Of a stretch of 36,275 bases of DNA, positions 14,245-25,471 are shown piece by piece. The DNA comes from an uncultured Erythrobacter sp. (GTDB lineage: Bacteria > Pseudomonadota > Alphaproteobacteria > Sphingomonadales > Sphingomonadaceae), in contig CALCCG010000137.1 of NCBI GenBank assembly GCA_937899785.1, forward strand, positions 1 to 36,275. Direction: 5' to 3'. A program made the position numbers and the translations under genes. Numbering within the stretch: position 1 is the first letter of the stretch; every line of letters starts with the position of its first letter. Below the pieces are notes generated by a model. That model saw nothing but the letters and a program-made list of their open reading frames with translations, had not been told where the DNA came from and searched no databases.

Positions 14245-15831
14245 TCACTCCCACTCAATCGTGCCGGGCGGCTTGCTGGTGTAGTCGTAGACGACCCGGT
14301 TGATGCCCTGCACTTCGTTCACAATGCGGGTGGCCACCTGCGTCAGGAAAGCGGCATCAAAGGGGTACACATCCGCGGTCATGCCATCGGTGCTGGTGAC
14401 CGCGCGAAGGCCGCACACGCTGTCATAGGTGCGCGCGTCGCCCATCACGCCGACGGTTCTTACCGGAAGCAACACGGCAAAGGCCTGCCAGATCGCGTCG
14501 TAAAGCCCGGCGTTGCGGATCTCTTCGAGATAGATCGCGTCGGCCTTGCGCAGGATGTCGCAGCGTTCCTTGGTGACCTCGCCGGGGATGCGGATCGCCA
14601 GACCCGGCCCGGGAAAGGGATGACGGCCCACAAAGGCCTCTGGCAGGCCCAATTCGCGGCCCAGTTCGCGCACTTCATCCTTGAACAGCTCGCGCAAGGG
14701 TTCGACGAGGTCCATGTTCATGCGCTCGGGCAGCCCGCCGACATTGTGGTGGCTCTTGATTGTGACCGACGGCCCGCCGGTGAAGCTGACGCTTTCGATC
14801 ACGTCGGGATAGAGCGTCCCTTGCGCCAGGAAATCCGCGCCGCCGACTTTCTTTGCCTCGGCCTCGAACAGGTCGATAAAGGCGCCGCCGATGAATTTGC
14901 GCTTTTTCTCGGGGTCGGTGACGCCCGCGAGCCCGGCGAGGAATGTCTCCTCGGCGTCCACCGCAACGAGGGGAATGTTGTAATGGTCGCGGAACAGCGT
15001 GACGACCTGCTCGGTCTCGTTCAGGCGCATCAGGCCGTGATCGACATAGACGCAGGTGAGCTGGTCGCCGATCGCTTCGTGAATCAGCACCGCCGCGACC
15101 GCTGAATCGACCCCGCCGGACAGGCCGCAAATGACGCGCCCGTCCCCCACCTGCTCGCGGATTTCGGCGATCTTGGTCTTGCGGAACTCGGCCATGGTCC
15201 AGTCGCCCGCCAGCCCGCAGACATGGCGCACGAAGTTGGCGAGCAGCTTTGCCCCATCGGGCGTGTGGACGACTTCGGGGTGGAATTGTGTGCCGTAAAA
15301 TCTGCGGCTCTCATCCGCGATCACGGCAAAAGGCGCGCCGTCGCTGGTGGCGACAATTTCAAAGCCGGGTGCGAACTCGGTAACCTTGTCGCCGTGGCTC
15401 ATCCAGACCTGGTGGCGCTCGCCTTCCTGCCATAGGCCGTCAAAGAGCGCGCACGGCTTTGTTACGGTTAGGTAGGCGCGGCCAAACTCGCCGCCTTCCC
15501 CGGTTTCGTGACCCGGTCTCACCTCTCCGCCAAGCTGGTGGCTCATCACCTGCTGGCCATAGCAAATACCCAGAATCGGCACGCCCGCGTCAAACAGGCT
15601 TTGGGGGCAGCGCGGAGATCCGTCTTCGGGAACGCTGGCGGGCGAGCCGGAAAGGATGATGCCCTTGGGCCTCAACCTCTCAAACGCGTCCTGCGCCATC
15701 GAGAAGGGGGCTATTTCGGAATAGACCCCCGCCTCGCGCACTCTGCGGGCGATGAGCTGCGTCACCTGACTGCCAAAGTCGACGATCAGTATGCAATCGG
15801 AGGCGGCGGAATCGGTTGCGGGCGCGGTCAT
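14245..15831 (-). CDS. guaA: GMP synthase (glutamine-hydrolysing)
   Basis: A 528-residue cytosolic enzyme that converts XMP, ATP and glutamine to GMP, the last step of de novo guanine nucleotide synthesis. Seen: an N-terminal class I glutamine amidotransferase domain with GICYGQQ (catalytic Cys90) and FHPEV (His184, Glu186). The ATP-pyrophosphatase P-loop GLSGGVDS is at 236-243, followed by YVDHGLM. The C-terminal dimerisation domain ends with the family's usual PGTIEWE. Full length, no defects. It is a stand-alone gene: guaB is not in the window. The terminal TGA abuts the TAG of the serine hydrolase with no base between. The 287-base region upstream holds its promoter. Confidence 0.98.
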   Translation of the reverse strand: MTAPATDSAASDCILIVDFGSQVTQLIARRVREAGVYSEIAPFSMAQDAFERLRPKGIILSGSPASVPEDGSPRCPQSLFDAGVPILGICYGQQVMSHQLGGEVRPGHETGEGGEFGRAYLTVTKPCALFDGLWQEGERHQVWMSHGDKVTEFAPGFEIVATSDGAPFAVIADESRRFYGTQFHPEVVHTPDGAKLLANFVRHVCGLAGDWTMAEFRKTKIAEIREQVGDGRVICGLSGGVDSAVAAVLIHEAIGDQLTCVYVDHGLMRLNETEQVVTLFRDHYNIPLVAVDAEETFLAGLAGVTDPEKKRKFIGGAFIDLFEAEAKKVGGADFLAQGTLYPDVIESVSFTGGPSVTIKSHHNVGGLPERMNMDLVEPLRELFKDEVRELGRELGLPEAFVGRHPFPGPGLAIRIPGEVTKERCDILRKADAIYLEEIRNAGLYDAIWQAFAVLLPVRTVGVMGDARTYDSVCGLRAVTSTDGMTADVYPFDAAFLTQVATRIVNEVQGINRVVYDYTSKPPGTIEWE

Positions 15832-15964
15832 GAAAGCCGACTACCCAAGGGCGCGCCCGGCTGTCCAGCGCGTCGCCCGGTTTGTCCGCGTCGCAATAGG
15901 CCGGGACACGCCGTCAATCCTCCATCTTGCAGCGCAGCAAAAGCGCCCGCGGCGGTTGGTTCCC

Positions 15965-15983
15965 GAAAAAATGCAATTTTTTC
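15965..15983. repeat. AT-rich inverted repeat upstream of guaA and the UrcA gene
   Basis: GAAAAAAT (15965-15972), GCA, ATTTTTTC (15976-15983): perfect 8-bp arms in the 287-base divergent region between guaA and the UrcA gene. No gene on either strand ends here, so a terminator role is unlikely. A protein-binding or promoter-associated element is possible. Confidence 0.5.
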
Positions 15984-16118
15984 TTGCGATTTTTGGAACT
16001 GACCTGGCGTCCTTCGCATTTGCACAATGATCTTGTGCAGTGCACCAAGATTGCCAGTGTCACGCGAAAGTCAACCAATGACTCAGACGCACTGGCGCTT
16101 ATCTTTCAAAGGGACATT

Positions 16119-16451
16119 ATGACAATGCGTACCATCCTCTCCATGATCGCTCTTGCCACCATCACGGTTCCGGCGCTGGCCGCCGCGCAACCGGTCGAAG
16201 ACGTCGTCACCGTTCGCATCAACACCGCCGACATCGATGTCACGACACGCGAAGGCCGAGCCGAGCTCGAAGCGCGAATTGATTCAAAGCTGCGCGCCGC
16301 TTGCACCATCACCAAGTCGTCGCGCTACGGCTATGGCCGCCCGGTTCGGGACGAAGCTTGCATCACCAAGGCCCGCGCCGATGCGCTGGCTCAGGCGGAA
16401 AGCCTCGTCATGTCTCAGCGCAGCGGTGGCCGCCAGGTCGCGGCCAACTAA
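16119..16451 (+). CDS. UrcA-family periplasmic protein
   Basis: A 110-residue protein with a signal peptide (MTMRTILSMIALATITVPAL, cleavage near AAAQ, residue 25). The short mature part carries VRINTADIDVTTREGRAELE and two cysteines, in RAACT and DEACI. This is the pattern of the UrcA family: beta strand plus DLxTxxG-A helix, with paired Cys in the later half. The family is restricted largely to Alphaproteobacteria and has no known function. It is usually periplasmic and often stands alone. AAAGGGA lies 5 bases before ATG 16119. A strong rho-independent terminator follows at 16511, so this is a single-gene unit. Confidence 0.9.
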   Translation: MTMRTILSMIALATITVPALAAAQPVEDVVTVRINTADIDVTTREGRAELEARIDSKLRAACTITKSSRYGYGRPVRDEACITKARADALAQAESLVMSQRSGGRQVAAN

Positions 16452-16510
16452 AGCTCACGGCCAAATTCAGGCCAAATTCAAGCCGCCCCCGGGCGCTTGA
16501 TTGCATCAGA

Positions 16511-16544
16511 CAGCCGCTGAGCGCCTCGCTCAGCGGCTGTTTTT
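16511..16544 (+). terminator. Rho-independent terminator after the UrcA gene
   Basis: CAGCCGCTGAGCG (16511-16523), loop CCT, CGCTCAGCGGCTG (16527-16539): perfect 13-bp stem followed by TTTTT. It lies 60 bases after the UrcA stop. Confidence 0.93.
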
Positions 16545-16941
16545 GTCTCTAGGTATTGCGTTTTCCTCACGTTATTTTGGTAATTTCGCATTTGTGTTCG
16601 ATTTGATCGAACAGTAAAGACCGTGGGCGCGTAGGGATGCGACCTCCTCTCTCCATCAATTCCCATCGCCTCGACACACGACGCTGAAGAATGAAAAGCG
16701 CGTGCTGTCCGCTGAAAGTGTTGCTTTTCGAAGCGGCGCCGGTCCGTAAAACGGCGGCGCCACAGTCTTCCCCGAGACTCGCTTCGAATGTCCGGCTGCC
16801 CTTGCGCCCTGGGATCGGCGGAAGGGCCCCGACGCCCCCGGCAACACGCAGTGAGCAAGACGCGGTCGTCCCTCCCCCCTCAAAATTGGCGGCCGCGTCT
16901 TCGCTCACCAACCGCGCGCGCGATGCACACGATGGTGACCG
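16545..16941. other. Intergenic region without a convincing gene
   Basis: About 400 bases. A minus-strand frame of 114 codons (16567-16911) exists, but it has no Shine-Dalgarno, atypical codon use and low-complexity composition. The first 60 bases after the UrcA terminator are AT-rich (ATTTTGGTAATTTCGC). I see nothing I can name. Confidence 0.4.
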
Positions 16942-16957
16942 CTGTGATCGATCACAG
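16942..16957. promoter_or_regulatory. Perfect 16-bp palindrome upstream of the short peptide gene (CRP-like half-sites)
   Basis: CTGTGATCGATCACAG at 16942-16957 is fully self-complementary. The half-site TGTGA matches the CRP consensus, but the spacing is 4 instead of 6, so the regulator is uncertain. It lies 103 bases before ATG 17061, followed by an AT-rich stretch near 17005-17030 that may contain the promoter. Confidence 0.45.
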
Positions 16958-17060
16958 TGAGCGGAAATGCCGCATACCGGACTCCTTCAAACCCTGCCTC
17001 GCCGTATTATTTTATTTCTCATATTGGTGCGCATTGTGCGCGCCGCTTCGGAGAAATGGC

Positions 17061-17144
17061 ATGACCGCATTGTCAGAAAAGGTGATTTCGCTCACCCTCG
17101 CTCTTGGCATCAGCGCCCTTACATTCAACACGCTGATCGTCTGA
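17061..17144 (+). CDS. Candidate 27-residue hydrophobic peptide
   Basis: ATG 17061 to TGA 17144 encodes a peptide beginning MTALSEKVISLTLALGISA and ending NTLIV. It has a charged/polar start and then one continuous hydrophobic helix of about 18 residues, fitting a single transmembrane segment. GGAG lies 7 bases upstream of the ATG. A strong terminator follows at 17161, and a perfect palindrome and AT-rich stretch precede it, so this looks like a complete tiny transcription unit. No family is recognised. Alternative: the transcript is a small regulatory RNA and the frame is incidental. Confidence 0.45.
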   Translation: MTALSEKVISLTLALGISALTFNTLIV

Positions 17145-17160
17145 ACACGGCACCCCAGTA

Positions 17161-17201
17161 AAGGCGCGGCTCTTCGATTCTTAGAAGGGCCGCGCCTTTT
17201 T
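17161..17201. terminator. Strong, probably bidirectional terminator
   Basis: AAGGCGCGGC (17161-17170) pairs with GCCGCGCCTT (17189-17198). The stem extends inward by TCTTC/GAAGG, with one G-U, giving about 15 bp and an 8-base loop, then a run of T to 17201. It ends the short peptide unit on the plus strand. Its last T is the first base of the reverse-strand stop codon of the acyl-CoA synthetase gene. The A-run at the left end (AAAGG on the plus strand) supplies only a short T-run for the minus strand. Confidence 0.88.
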
Positions 17202-18784
17202 CATTGGCTCGCCATCAGGGTCTCGGCCCGCTCGCGCAGTTCGGTTTTCAGCAGCTTGCCAATATGGCTACGAGGCATTTCATCAATCGCAAACAAGGCG
17301 GATAGGCGCTGTGTCTTGCCCATCCGGGCGTTGACCAAACCCAAAACGCGGTCGCAATCCGCGTCGTCGCTGTCGCGCAACACCACAAAGCCCACGGGCG
17401 TCTCACCCCATTGGCGTGACGCTATGCCAACCACAGCCGCTTCGACCACCGCGCTTTCGCGTTCGAGCTCGGCTTCGAGATCGCTGGGATAGATGTTGAA
17501 GCCGCCCGAAATGATCATATCCTTGGCGCGCCCGACCAGCTCGACAAAGCCGTCTTTATCGACGCGGCCAATGTCGCCCATCCGCATCCAGACATCGCCC
17601 GTGGCCGGATCGGTCCATTGCGTCTCAGCGGTCTTTTCGGGGCGGTTCTTGTAACCGCTCATCATGGTCTGGCTGCGTCCCACAAGATTGCCGGGCGTCC
17701 CAGCGGGCACTTCGTTGTCGTCGTCGTCGAGCACCTTCATTTCGCTGCCGGGCGCCGGTCGGCCCACCGTGTGAAGCTTGTCCGGGAATTCATGGCATGC
17801 GAGCAGACACACAACGCCGCCTTCGGTCATGGAATAAATCTCGATCAGCGCGCCCGGCATGCGGTCGAGCACTTCACGCTTGAGTTCGGCGGGAAACGGC
17901 GCGGAGGTGCAATATTTGAGCGCGAGCGCGCTGAGATCGAATTCGCCGAAGCCGGGAAAGTCCATTAGTCTTTGATATTGCACCGGCACCAGCATGGTGA
18001 GCGTGGTGCGATCCCGGGAGGCGTGTTCCAGCCACCGAGCGCAATCAAACTTGCCCATGATCCGCACGGTTCCGCCAGCGAATAGCGGCGCCAGAAAAGC
18101 AACCATGGTGGTGTTCGAATAAAGCGGCGTCGAGGCCAGCGCGCGCACGTCCAGGCCCGATTTGAGATAAGAAATCCCGGTCGAGCCGAACTGCCGCCAG
18201 CGCATGGCGTGGCTGTGAATGATGCCCTTGGGCACACCTGTGGTGCCGCTTGAATAGATGATGTTGAAAGCGTCGCCCTTGTCCGGTGCGAAATCGCGCG
18301 CGCGGCTGCCGGGCGGGGCCATCCAGCCCTCGATCTCCTCAAGCGGCACACGGATCGTCTCAGCCATGAAATCGGACCCCAGTTCCTGCGCCTTAGTCGC
18401 GTCGATGAACAGGTGCCGCGCGCCGGAATCGACGATCATTCCTTTGAGCTGCTCGGGTGAGGCGCTCGTCGTCAGCGGCGCGGCGACACCGCCAGCGCGC
18501 ACCGCTGCGAGAAAGACGAGCGCGTATTCCACGGTGCTGGTGCCCAAAATGGCGACCGATTGCCCACGCTCCAGCCCGGTCTCGACCAGTCGCGCCGCAA
18601 GCCGCTCGACCAGGCCGATCAGTTCGGCCCAGGCGATGTCACGCCGGTCATCGGCGAGCGCAATCGCGTCCGGCTGAGCGCGGGCCCAAGCAATTAAGAT
18701 ATCGGTGAAGGAGCCAAAGGGCTGTTCAAGCGCTGCGATAATCTCATCGCGCAGCGCGGGATTGGTGGGGTTCTCTCTCAACAT
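17201..18784 (-). CDS. AMP-forming acyl-CoA synthetase (ligase)
   Basis: A 527-residue enzyme of the ANL superfamily that activates a carboxylic acid to acyl-AMP and then acyl-CoA. Seen: the P-loop motif YSSGTTGVPKGIIHSH in the first half, YSMTEGG (A5-like adenine/acyl motif), the GDIGRVDKDGFVELVGRAKD hinge region, and ISGGFNIYPSDLE. The C-terminal catalytic Lys is probably in the segment SHIGKLLKTEL. The chain acid is not predictable: medium- or long-chain fatty acid and aromatic acid ligases share these motifs. It stands alone, with no other beta-oxidation gene next to it. The ATG at 18784 (MLRENP) is followed by a normal N-terminal domain. Upstream lies a run of nine C (18842-18850) and a 399-base intergenic region. 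Confidence 0.94.
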   Translation of the reverse strand: MLRENPTNPALRDEIIAALEQPFGSFTDILIAWARAQPDAIALADDRRDIAWAELIGLVERLAARLVETGLERGQSVAILGTSTVEYALVFLAAVRAGGVAAPLTTSASPEQLKGMIVDSGARHLFIDATKAQELGSDFMAETIRVPLEEIEGWMAPPGSRARDFAPDKGDAFNIIYSSGTTGVPKGIIHSHAMRWRQFGSTGISYLKSGLDVRALASTPLYSNTTMVAFLAPLFAGGTVRIMGKFDCARWLEHASRDRTTLTMLVPVQYQRLMDFPGFGEFDLSALALKYCTSAPFPAELKREVLDRMPGALIEIYSMTEGGVVCLLACHEFPDKLHTVGRPAPGSEMKVLDDDDNEVPAGTPGNLVGRSQTMMSGYKNRPEKTAETQWTDPATGDVWMRMGDIGRVDKDGFVELVGRAKDMIISGGFNIYPSDLEAELERESAVVEAAVVGIASRQWGETPVGFVVLRDSDDADCDRVLGLVNARMGKTQRLSALFAIDEMPRSHIGKLLKTELRERAETLMASQ

Positions 18785-19183
18785 GGCCCTTCACCTGCCC
18801 GACCCGCCATGTCGGTTCAAGCGCGCGCGTCTCTTTCTTTACCCCCCCCCGCCGCGCTGACGATGCGGTAATGAGGATGAGAGGACGGGCGCTGCGCGGC
18901 CTTGGCGCTTGGAAGTGGTGCGCCGGTGTTCCGAGACCTGGCCGTGGCTCCCTTGCCAAGATCGGCCGCACGCCGATCATTCAATGATCGCCGCCTTCGT
19001 CACGCAGATGGTCGCAAAAATGGGACCGGCCCGCACCCAGCTCCTCTAAGCGGCTTTTCGGCAGTCGGCAGCCATCGAAAGCCGAGCGCTGTTTGCGAAC
19101 TGGGTCATGACACACGACCGCCTGATCACCGACCCGGTCTGGCGAGGCGAAATCCCCTTCCGCCTCGCCTTGCGGACATCCGA
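18785..19183. other. Intergenic region with a poly-C run and nested inverted repeats
   Basis: 399 bases between two minus-strand genes. It contains nine consecutive C (18842-18850) and two overlapping inverted repeats: ATCGGC/GCCGAT (18961-18966/18972-18977) and CGATCAT/ATGATCG (18974-18980/18984-18990). A plus-strand frame of 38 codons starts at 18871 (arginine-rich, ending at 18987), but it has no clear Shine-Dalgarno. I do not call a gene. Confidence 0.5.
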
Positions 19184-22591
<3,408 letters not shown>

Positions 22592-22663
22592 GGCCCGTCC
22601 GGCGCGCTCGCGGGCAATGCGGGTGATCCCGTTCAGGAAGCTATCATCGGGAGCGGCCTAGTG

Positions 22664-23902
22664 ATGGACGATATGACCGGCGAACATCATCACACGACCG
22701 AATTGAAACAGATCAGCTTTTTGCTGATCCTCGCGGCGGTGACGTTCATGCTGGTGGTGATCGTCTGGCCGTTTGCGACCACTCTGCTGTGGTCTGCGCT
22801 TGCGGCGATCATGTTCCAACCGCTCTACAACTGGTCGCTCAAGAGGTGTCGCGGTCGCCGCAACTCCGCCGCTGCGCTGGCGCTGACCATAATCCTGTTT
22901 GCCGTGTTGCTGCCCGCGATGTGGATCGGAGCGATGGTGGTGCGGGAGGTTCTCGAGATCGTAAACTCCGTGCGCGCTGAACCGATCGATGTGGCGGCCT
23001 GGGTTGAGACGATTTACAGCGCTTTGCCCGAACCGGTGCGCAACTTTGTCGACGATCGCGAATTGACCAACGCAGCGGTCGTTCAGGACCGCGTGCAGCA
23101 ATTCATCGCGGAGAGCGCGGGCATCATCGCCAATCAGGCGCTTTCCATTGGCGGAAGCGCCTTCAACTTTGTCCTCGCCTTTGGTCTGGGTCTGTATGTC
23201 ACCTACTTCTTGCTGCGCGATGGCAAGCGCATCGGCGAGACGATCCTGCACTCCGCTCCGGTTGAGCGAGAGATCGCGGACCGACTGTCGGAACGGTTTC
23301 TGGGGATTGTGCGCGCCACGATCAAAGGATCGGTCGTGGTGGGTATCGTGCAGGGCACCTTGGGCGCGATCACCTTCCTGATTGTCGGCTTGCAGTCCGC
23401 GCTGCTGCTGGGTGTGATCATGGGCTTTTTCTCGCTGATCCCGGCGATCGGTACGGGCATTGTGTGGGCCCCGGTGGGTATCTGGCTGATCGTTTCAGGC
23501 GACATATGGCAGGGCGTGGTTGTGCTCGCCGCCGGCTTCTTCATCATCAGTTCGGCGGATAACATCCTGCGCCCGATCCTGGTGGGGCGCGACACCGGCA
23601 TCCCCGACTGGATCATCCTCATCACCACGTTTGGAGGCCTTTCGCTCTTTGGATTTTCCGGGATCGTCATCGGGCCGCTGGTTGCAGGGCTGTTTCTGGC
23701 CTCTTGGTCTATCCTGCAAGAGCAGCGCGCCGAGGACGAAGAAGCGGCGCAAAAGTATCGCACAAAGGTTGGCGCAGATGGCAAGGCCCGACCCGAAGCC
23801 CCGCCCGAGGCGGTCCGCTCAAAGGGCGCAGCCAAGCCTTTGGCGAACGAGGACAAGCCTGCATCATCCGCTTCGCGCGAGGCGCCGGCGGAACAGGCCT
23901 AG
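22664..23902 (+). CDS. AI-2E family (PerM/YdiK-type) membrane permease
   Basis: A 412-residue inner-membrane protein (ATG start). Two hydrophobic segments at about residues 15-55 and one at 65-90 are followed by a hydrophilic periplasmic-type stretch. A block of four or more helices follows (about residues 160-345), containing GLYVTYFLLRDG, GIVQGTLGAITFLIVGL and FGGLSLFGFSGIVIGPLVAGL, the last two typical of the AI-2E/UPF0118 family. The C-terminal 60 residues are charged and Pro/Ala-rich. Known: family members have been linked to export of autoinducer-2 or Na+/H+ antiport; the substrate here is unknown. A GTG at 22661 is an alternative start, and GGGAG lies 7-10 bases upstream. It is followed after 6 bases by the M50-like protease gene, so they are probably co-transcribed. 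Confidence 0.9.
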   Translation: MDDMTGEHHHTTELKQISFLLILAAVTFMLVVIVWPFATTLLWSALAAIMFQPLYNWSLKRCRGRRNSAAALALTIILFAVLLPAMWIGAMVVREVLEIVNSVRAEPIDVAAWVETIYSALPEPVRNFVDDRELTNAAVVQDRVQQFIAESAGIIANQALSIGGSAFNFVLAFGLGLYVTYFLLRDGKRIGETILHSAPVEREIADRLSERFLGIVRATIKGSVVVGIVQGTLGAITFLIVGLQSALLLGVIMGFFSLIPAIGTGIVWAPVGIWLIVSGDIWQGVVVLAAGFFIISSADNILRPILVGRDTGIPDWIILITTFGGLSLFGFSGIVIGPLVAGLFLASWSILQEQRAEDEEAAQKYRTKVGADGKARPEAPPEAVRSKGAAKPLANEDKPASSASREAPAEQA

Positions 23903-23908
23903 CCACCC

Positions 23909-24691
23909 ATGTGGTCCAACGTCCAACCGGGCGGCCAGGCCGAACAGGTTGGCCGCCTTATCCTCGCGGCGGTTGTGGTGCTGGCGCTGCCAGCGCTGCC
24001 GTTTGGCACGTACCTCATTTATCCGTTCGTCATCCTGACAACATGGTTCCACGAAATGGGACACGGCCTGACCGCCCTCTTGCTGGGCCAGGATTTTGAA
24101 CAATTGGAAATCTACGCCAACGGGTCCGGCGTTGCGCAAAGCCGGGTGGCCGCGGATCTGTCGCCCCTTGCGCGCGCAGCGATCGCGGCCGGAGGCCCGC
24201 TCGCGCCCACCCTTGTCGGCTCATTGCTTATTGTCGCGAGCGCGCATGAACGGATGTGGCGCCCGGCCTTGTGGGGCCTGTCGGCGGCGATATTTGCCTC
24301 GGTGATTATCTATGGGCGCTCGCGCGGCGGCTATTTCGTGCGGCCGGTGGTTGGCGCCGGCATCGCTCTGATAGCGCGTCGCGCTCAACCGGGCCTTGTG
24401 CGCTTTTCGCTTCAGTTTCTGGGGCTGCTGGGCGCGCTGAGCATGCTCAGCGACTTCGACTACCTGTTCACCGAACGGGCCGTTATTGACGGGCGCCCCA
24501 TGCTTTCGGACACCGGCCAGATCGAAGCCGCGTTGCTTCTGCCGCATTGGGTCTGGGCGGCTCTTATCCTTGTGACTTCGGCGGTTATGGTCGGCGCCAG
24601 TCTGAGATACGCGCTGGATGAGAATCGCCTGCGTGGGCGCCCGACAAAGCGCCCCGCCAATGTGCTGCAATTCCGACGTCCCAAGCGCTAG
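23909..24691 (+). CDS. M50-like membrane zinc metalloprotease
   Basis: A 260-residue integral membrane protein. The zinc motif HEMGH (His48, Glu49, His52) sits in the predicted second hydrophobic segment (TTWFHEMGHGLTALLLG). Four to five further segments follow, containing APTLVGSLLIVASA, AIFASVIIYG and VWAALILVTSAVM. A short basic tail (RGRPTKRPANVLQFRR) closes it. This fits the M50B-like (PF13398-type) family rather than RseP, since no PDZ domain and no LDG motif of the RseP type are evident. Substrate unknown. ATG 23909 lies 6 bases after the AI-2E gene. The stop is 6 bases from that of the convergent TetR gene. Confidence 0.9.
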   Translation: MWSNVQPGGQAEQVGRLILAAVVVLALPALPFGTYLIYPFVILTTWFHEMGHGLTALLLGQDFEQLEIYANGSGVAQSRVAADLSPLARAAIAAGGPLAPTLVGSLLIVASAHERMWRPALWGLSAAIFASVIIYGRSRGGYFVRPVVGAGIALIARRAQPGLVRFSLQFLGLLGALSMLSDFDYLFTERAVIDGRPMLSDTGQIEAALLLPHWVWAALILVTSAVMVGASLRYALDENRLRGRPTKRPANVLQFRRPKR

Positions 24692-24697
24692 CTGGGC

Positions 24698-25336
24698 TTA
24701 GTTGAGCACTTTCAAGGTGTTCACACCCCGCGCGCTTTCGCCCATTTCGCCCGAAAGCCCCGCAAACATGGTATCGACAATCCGCGCCAGTTTTTCTTCG
24801 GTCAGCTTGTCGCCAAGATAGATAATGGCATCGGGTGTCGCGTAGGTGGAGATCATCTGGTTGACCAGCGACAAAGCCTCATCAATCTCGAGCCCGGCAA
24901 AATAGCCATCGGCCTGCGCCTGCACGATCAGCTCCGCCAGATAATGGTCCGCCAGATCGACATAGGAGCGCACCTTTTCGAAATTGGCCGCACCCATCTC
25001 GCTGATCATTGTGTAGTTTTCCGGATCCTCGCGAAAGCGACTGCGCGAAATAACAAAGCGGCGGCAAAAGAACTCATACATCTTGCGCGGCGGGGGAAGA
25101 TCGGTCGCCAGCACCTCTTCCATCACCTTCATATGCGGCGCCAGCCACACTTGCGCGACCGCGTCGAACAGCTCGTCGTAATCGGCAAAGACCATCTCGA
25201 AGCGACCGCGCGTCAGCCCGCTCTCGGACAAGGCTACCGTATAGGAGATTTCCGTCCCGCGCTCCTTGACGAGATCAAGCACCAATTGGGCGATCCGCTT
25301 GCGTTCGCTTTCCCGAGCTTCGGGTGAGAGAGCCAT
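24698..25336 (-). CDS. TetR-family transcriptional regulator
   Basis: A 212-residue regulator. Its N-terminal HTH region (about residues 10-58) contains RIAQLVLDLVKERG, VALSESGLTRGRFEMVF and DYDELFDAV, in the order expected for a TetR DNA-binding domain. The rest is a mostly helical ligand-binding domain with aromatic residues (YEFF, YTMIS, YFAGLE) typical of hydrophobic effector pockets. ATG 25336 is preceded by AAGGAG at 8-13 bases, so the longer in-frame start at 25423 is rejected. A small palindrome lies 22 bases upstream. The target may be itself or the adjacent PlsC-like and leucine-catabolic genes; acyl-CoA-sensing TetRs exist, but nothing here proves it. Confidence 0.87.
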   Translation of the reverse strand: MALSPEARESERKRIAQLVLDLVKERGTEISYTVALSESGLTRGRFEMVFADYDELFDAVAQVWLAPHMKVMEEVLATDLPPPRKMYEFFCRRFVISRSRFREDPENYTMISEMGAANFEKVRSYVDLADHYLAELIVQAQADGYFAGLEIDEALSLVNQMISTYATPDAIIYLGDKLTEEKLARIVDTMFAGLSGEMGESARGVNTLKVLN

Positions 25337-25357
25337 GGCCGTTCGTCTCCTTGCCTG

Positions 25358-25374
25358 CGATCCACATAGGATCG
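25358..25374. promoter_or_regulatory. Putative TetR operator
   Basis: CGATCC (25358-25363), ACATA, GGATCG (25369-25374): perfect 6-bp arms, 22 bases upstream of the TetR start codon, placed for autoregulation. Short, so chance is possible. Confidence 0.35.
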
Positions 25375-25471
25375 ACGGAGCTGCTCTTAAAGAAGTAGAC
25401 TGAAAAATTGTGCATCGCAACATGGTGGTGTGGTACCAATGCGCAACACCGCACCGCGCTCGGACGCGAAA

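Noticed and set aside
16567-16911. 114-codon minus-strand frame after the UrcA terminator
   Set aside because: No SD, no domain, unusual composition; not supported as a gene.
16942-16957. A true CRP site
   Set aside because: The half-sites TGTGA/TCACA are present but the spacer is 4 and not 6, so I only call it a palindrome.
18871-18987. 38-codon arginine-rich plus-strand frame
   Set aside because: No clear Shine-Dalgarno, no conserved feature visible; kept as an open possibility only.
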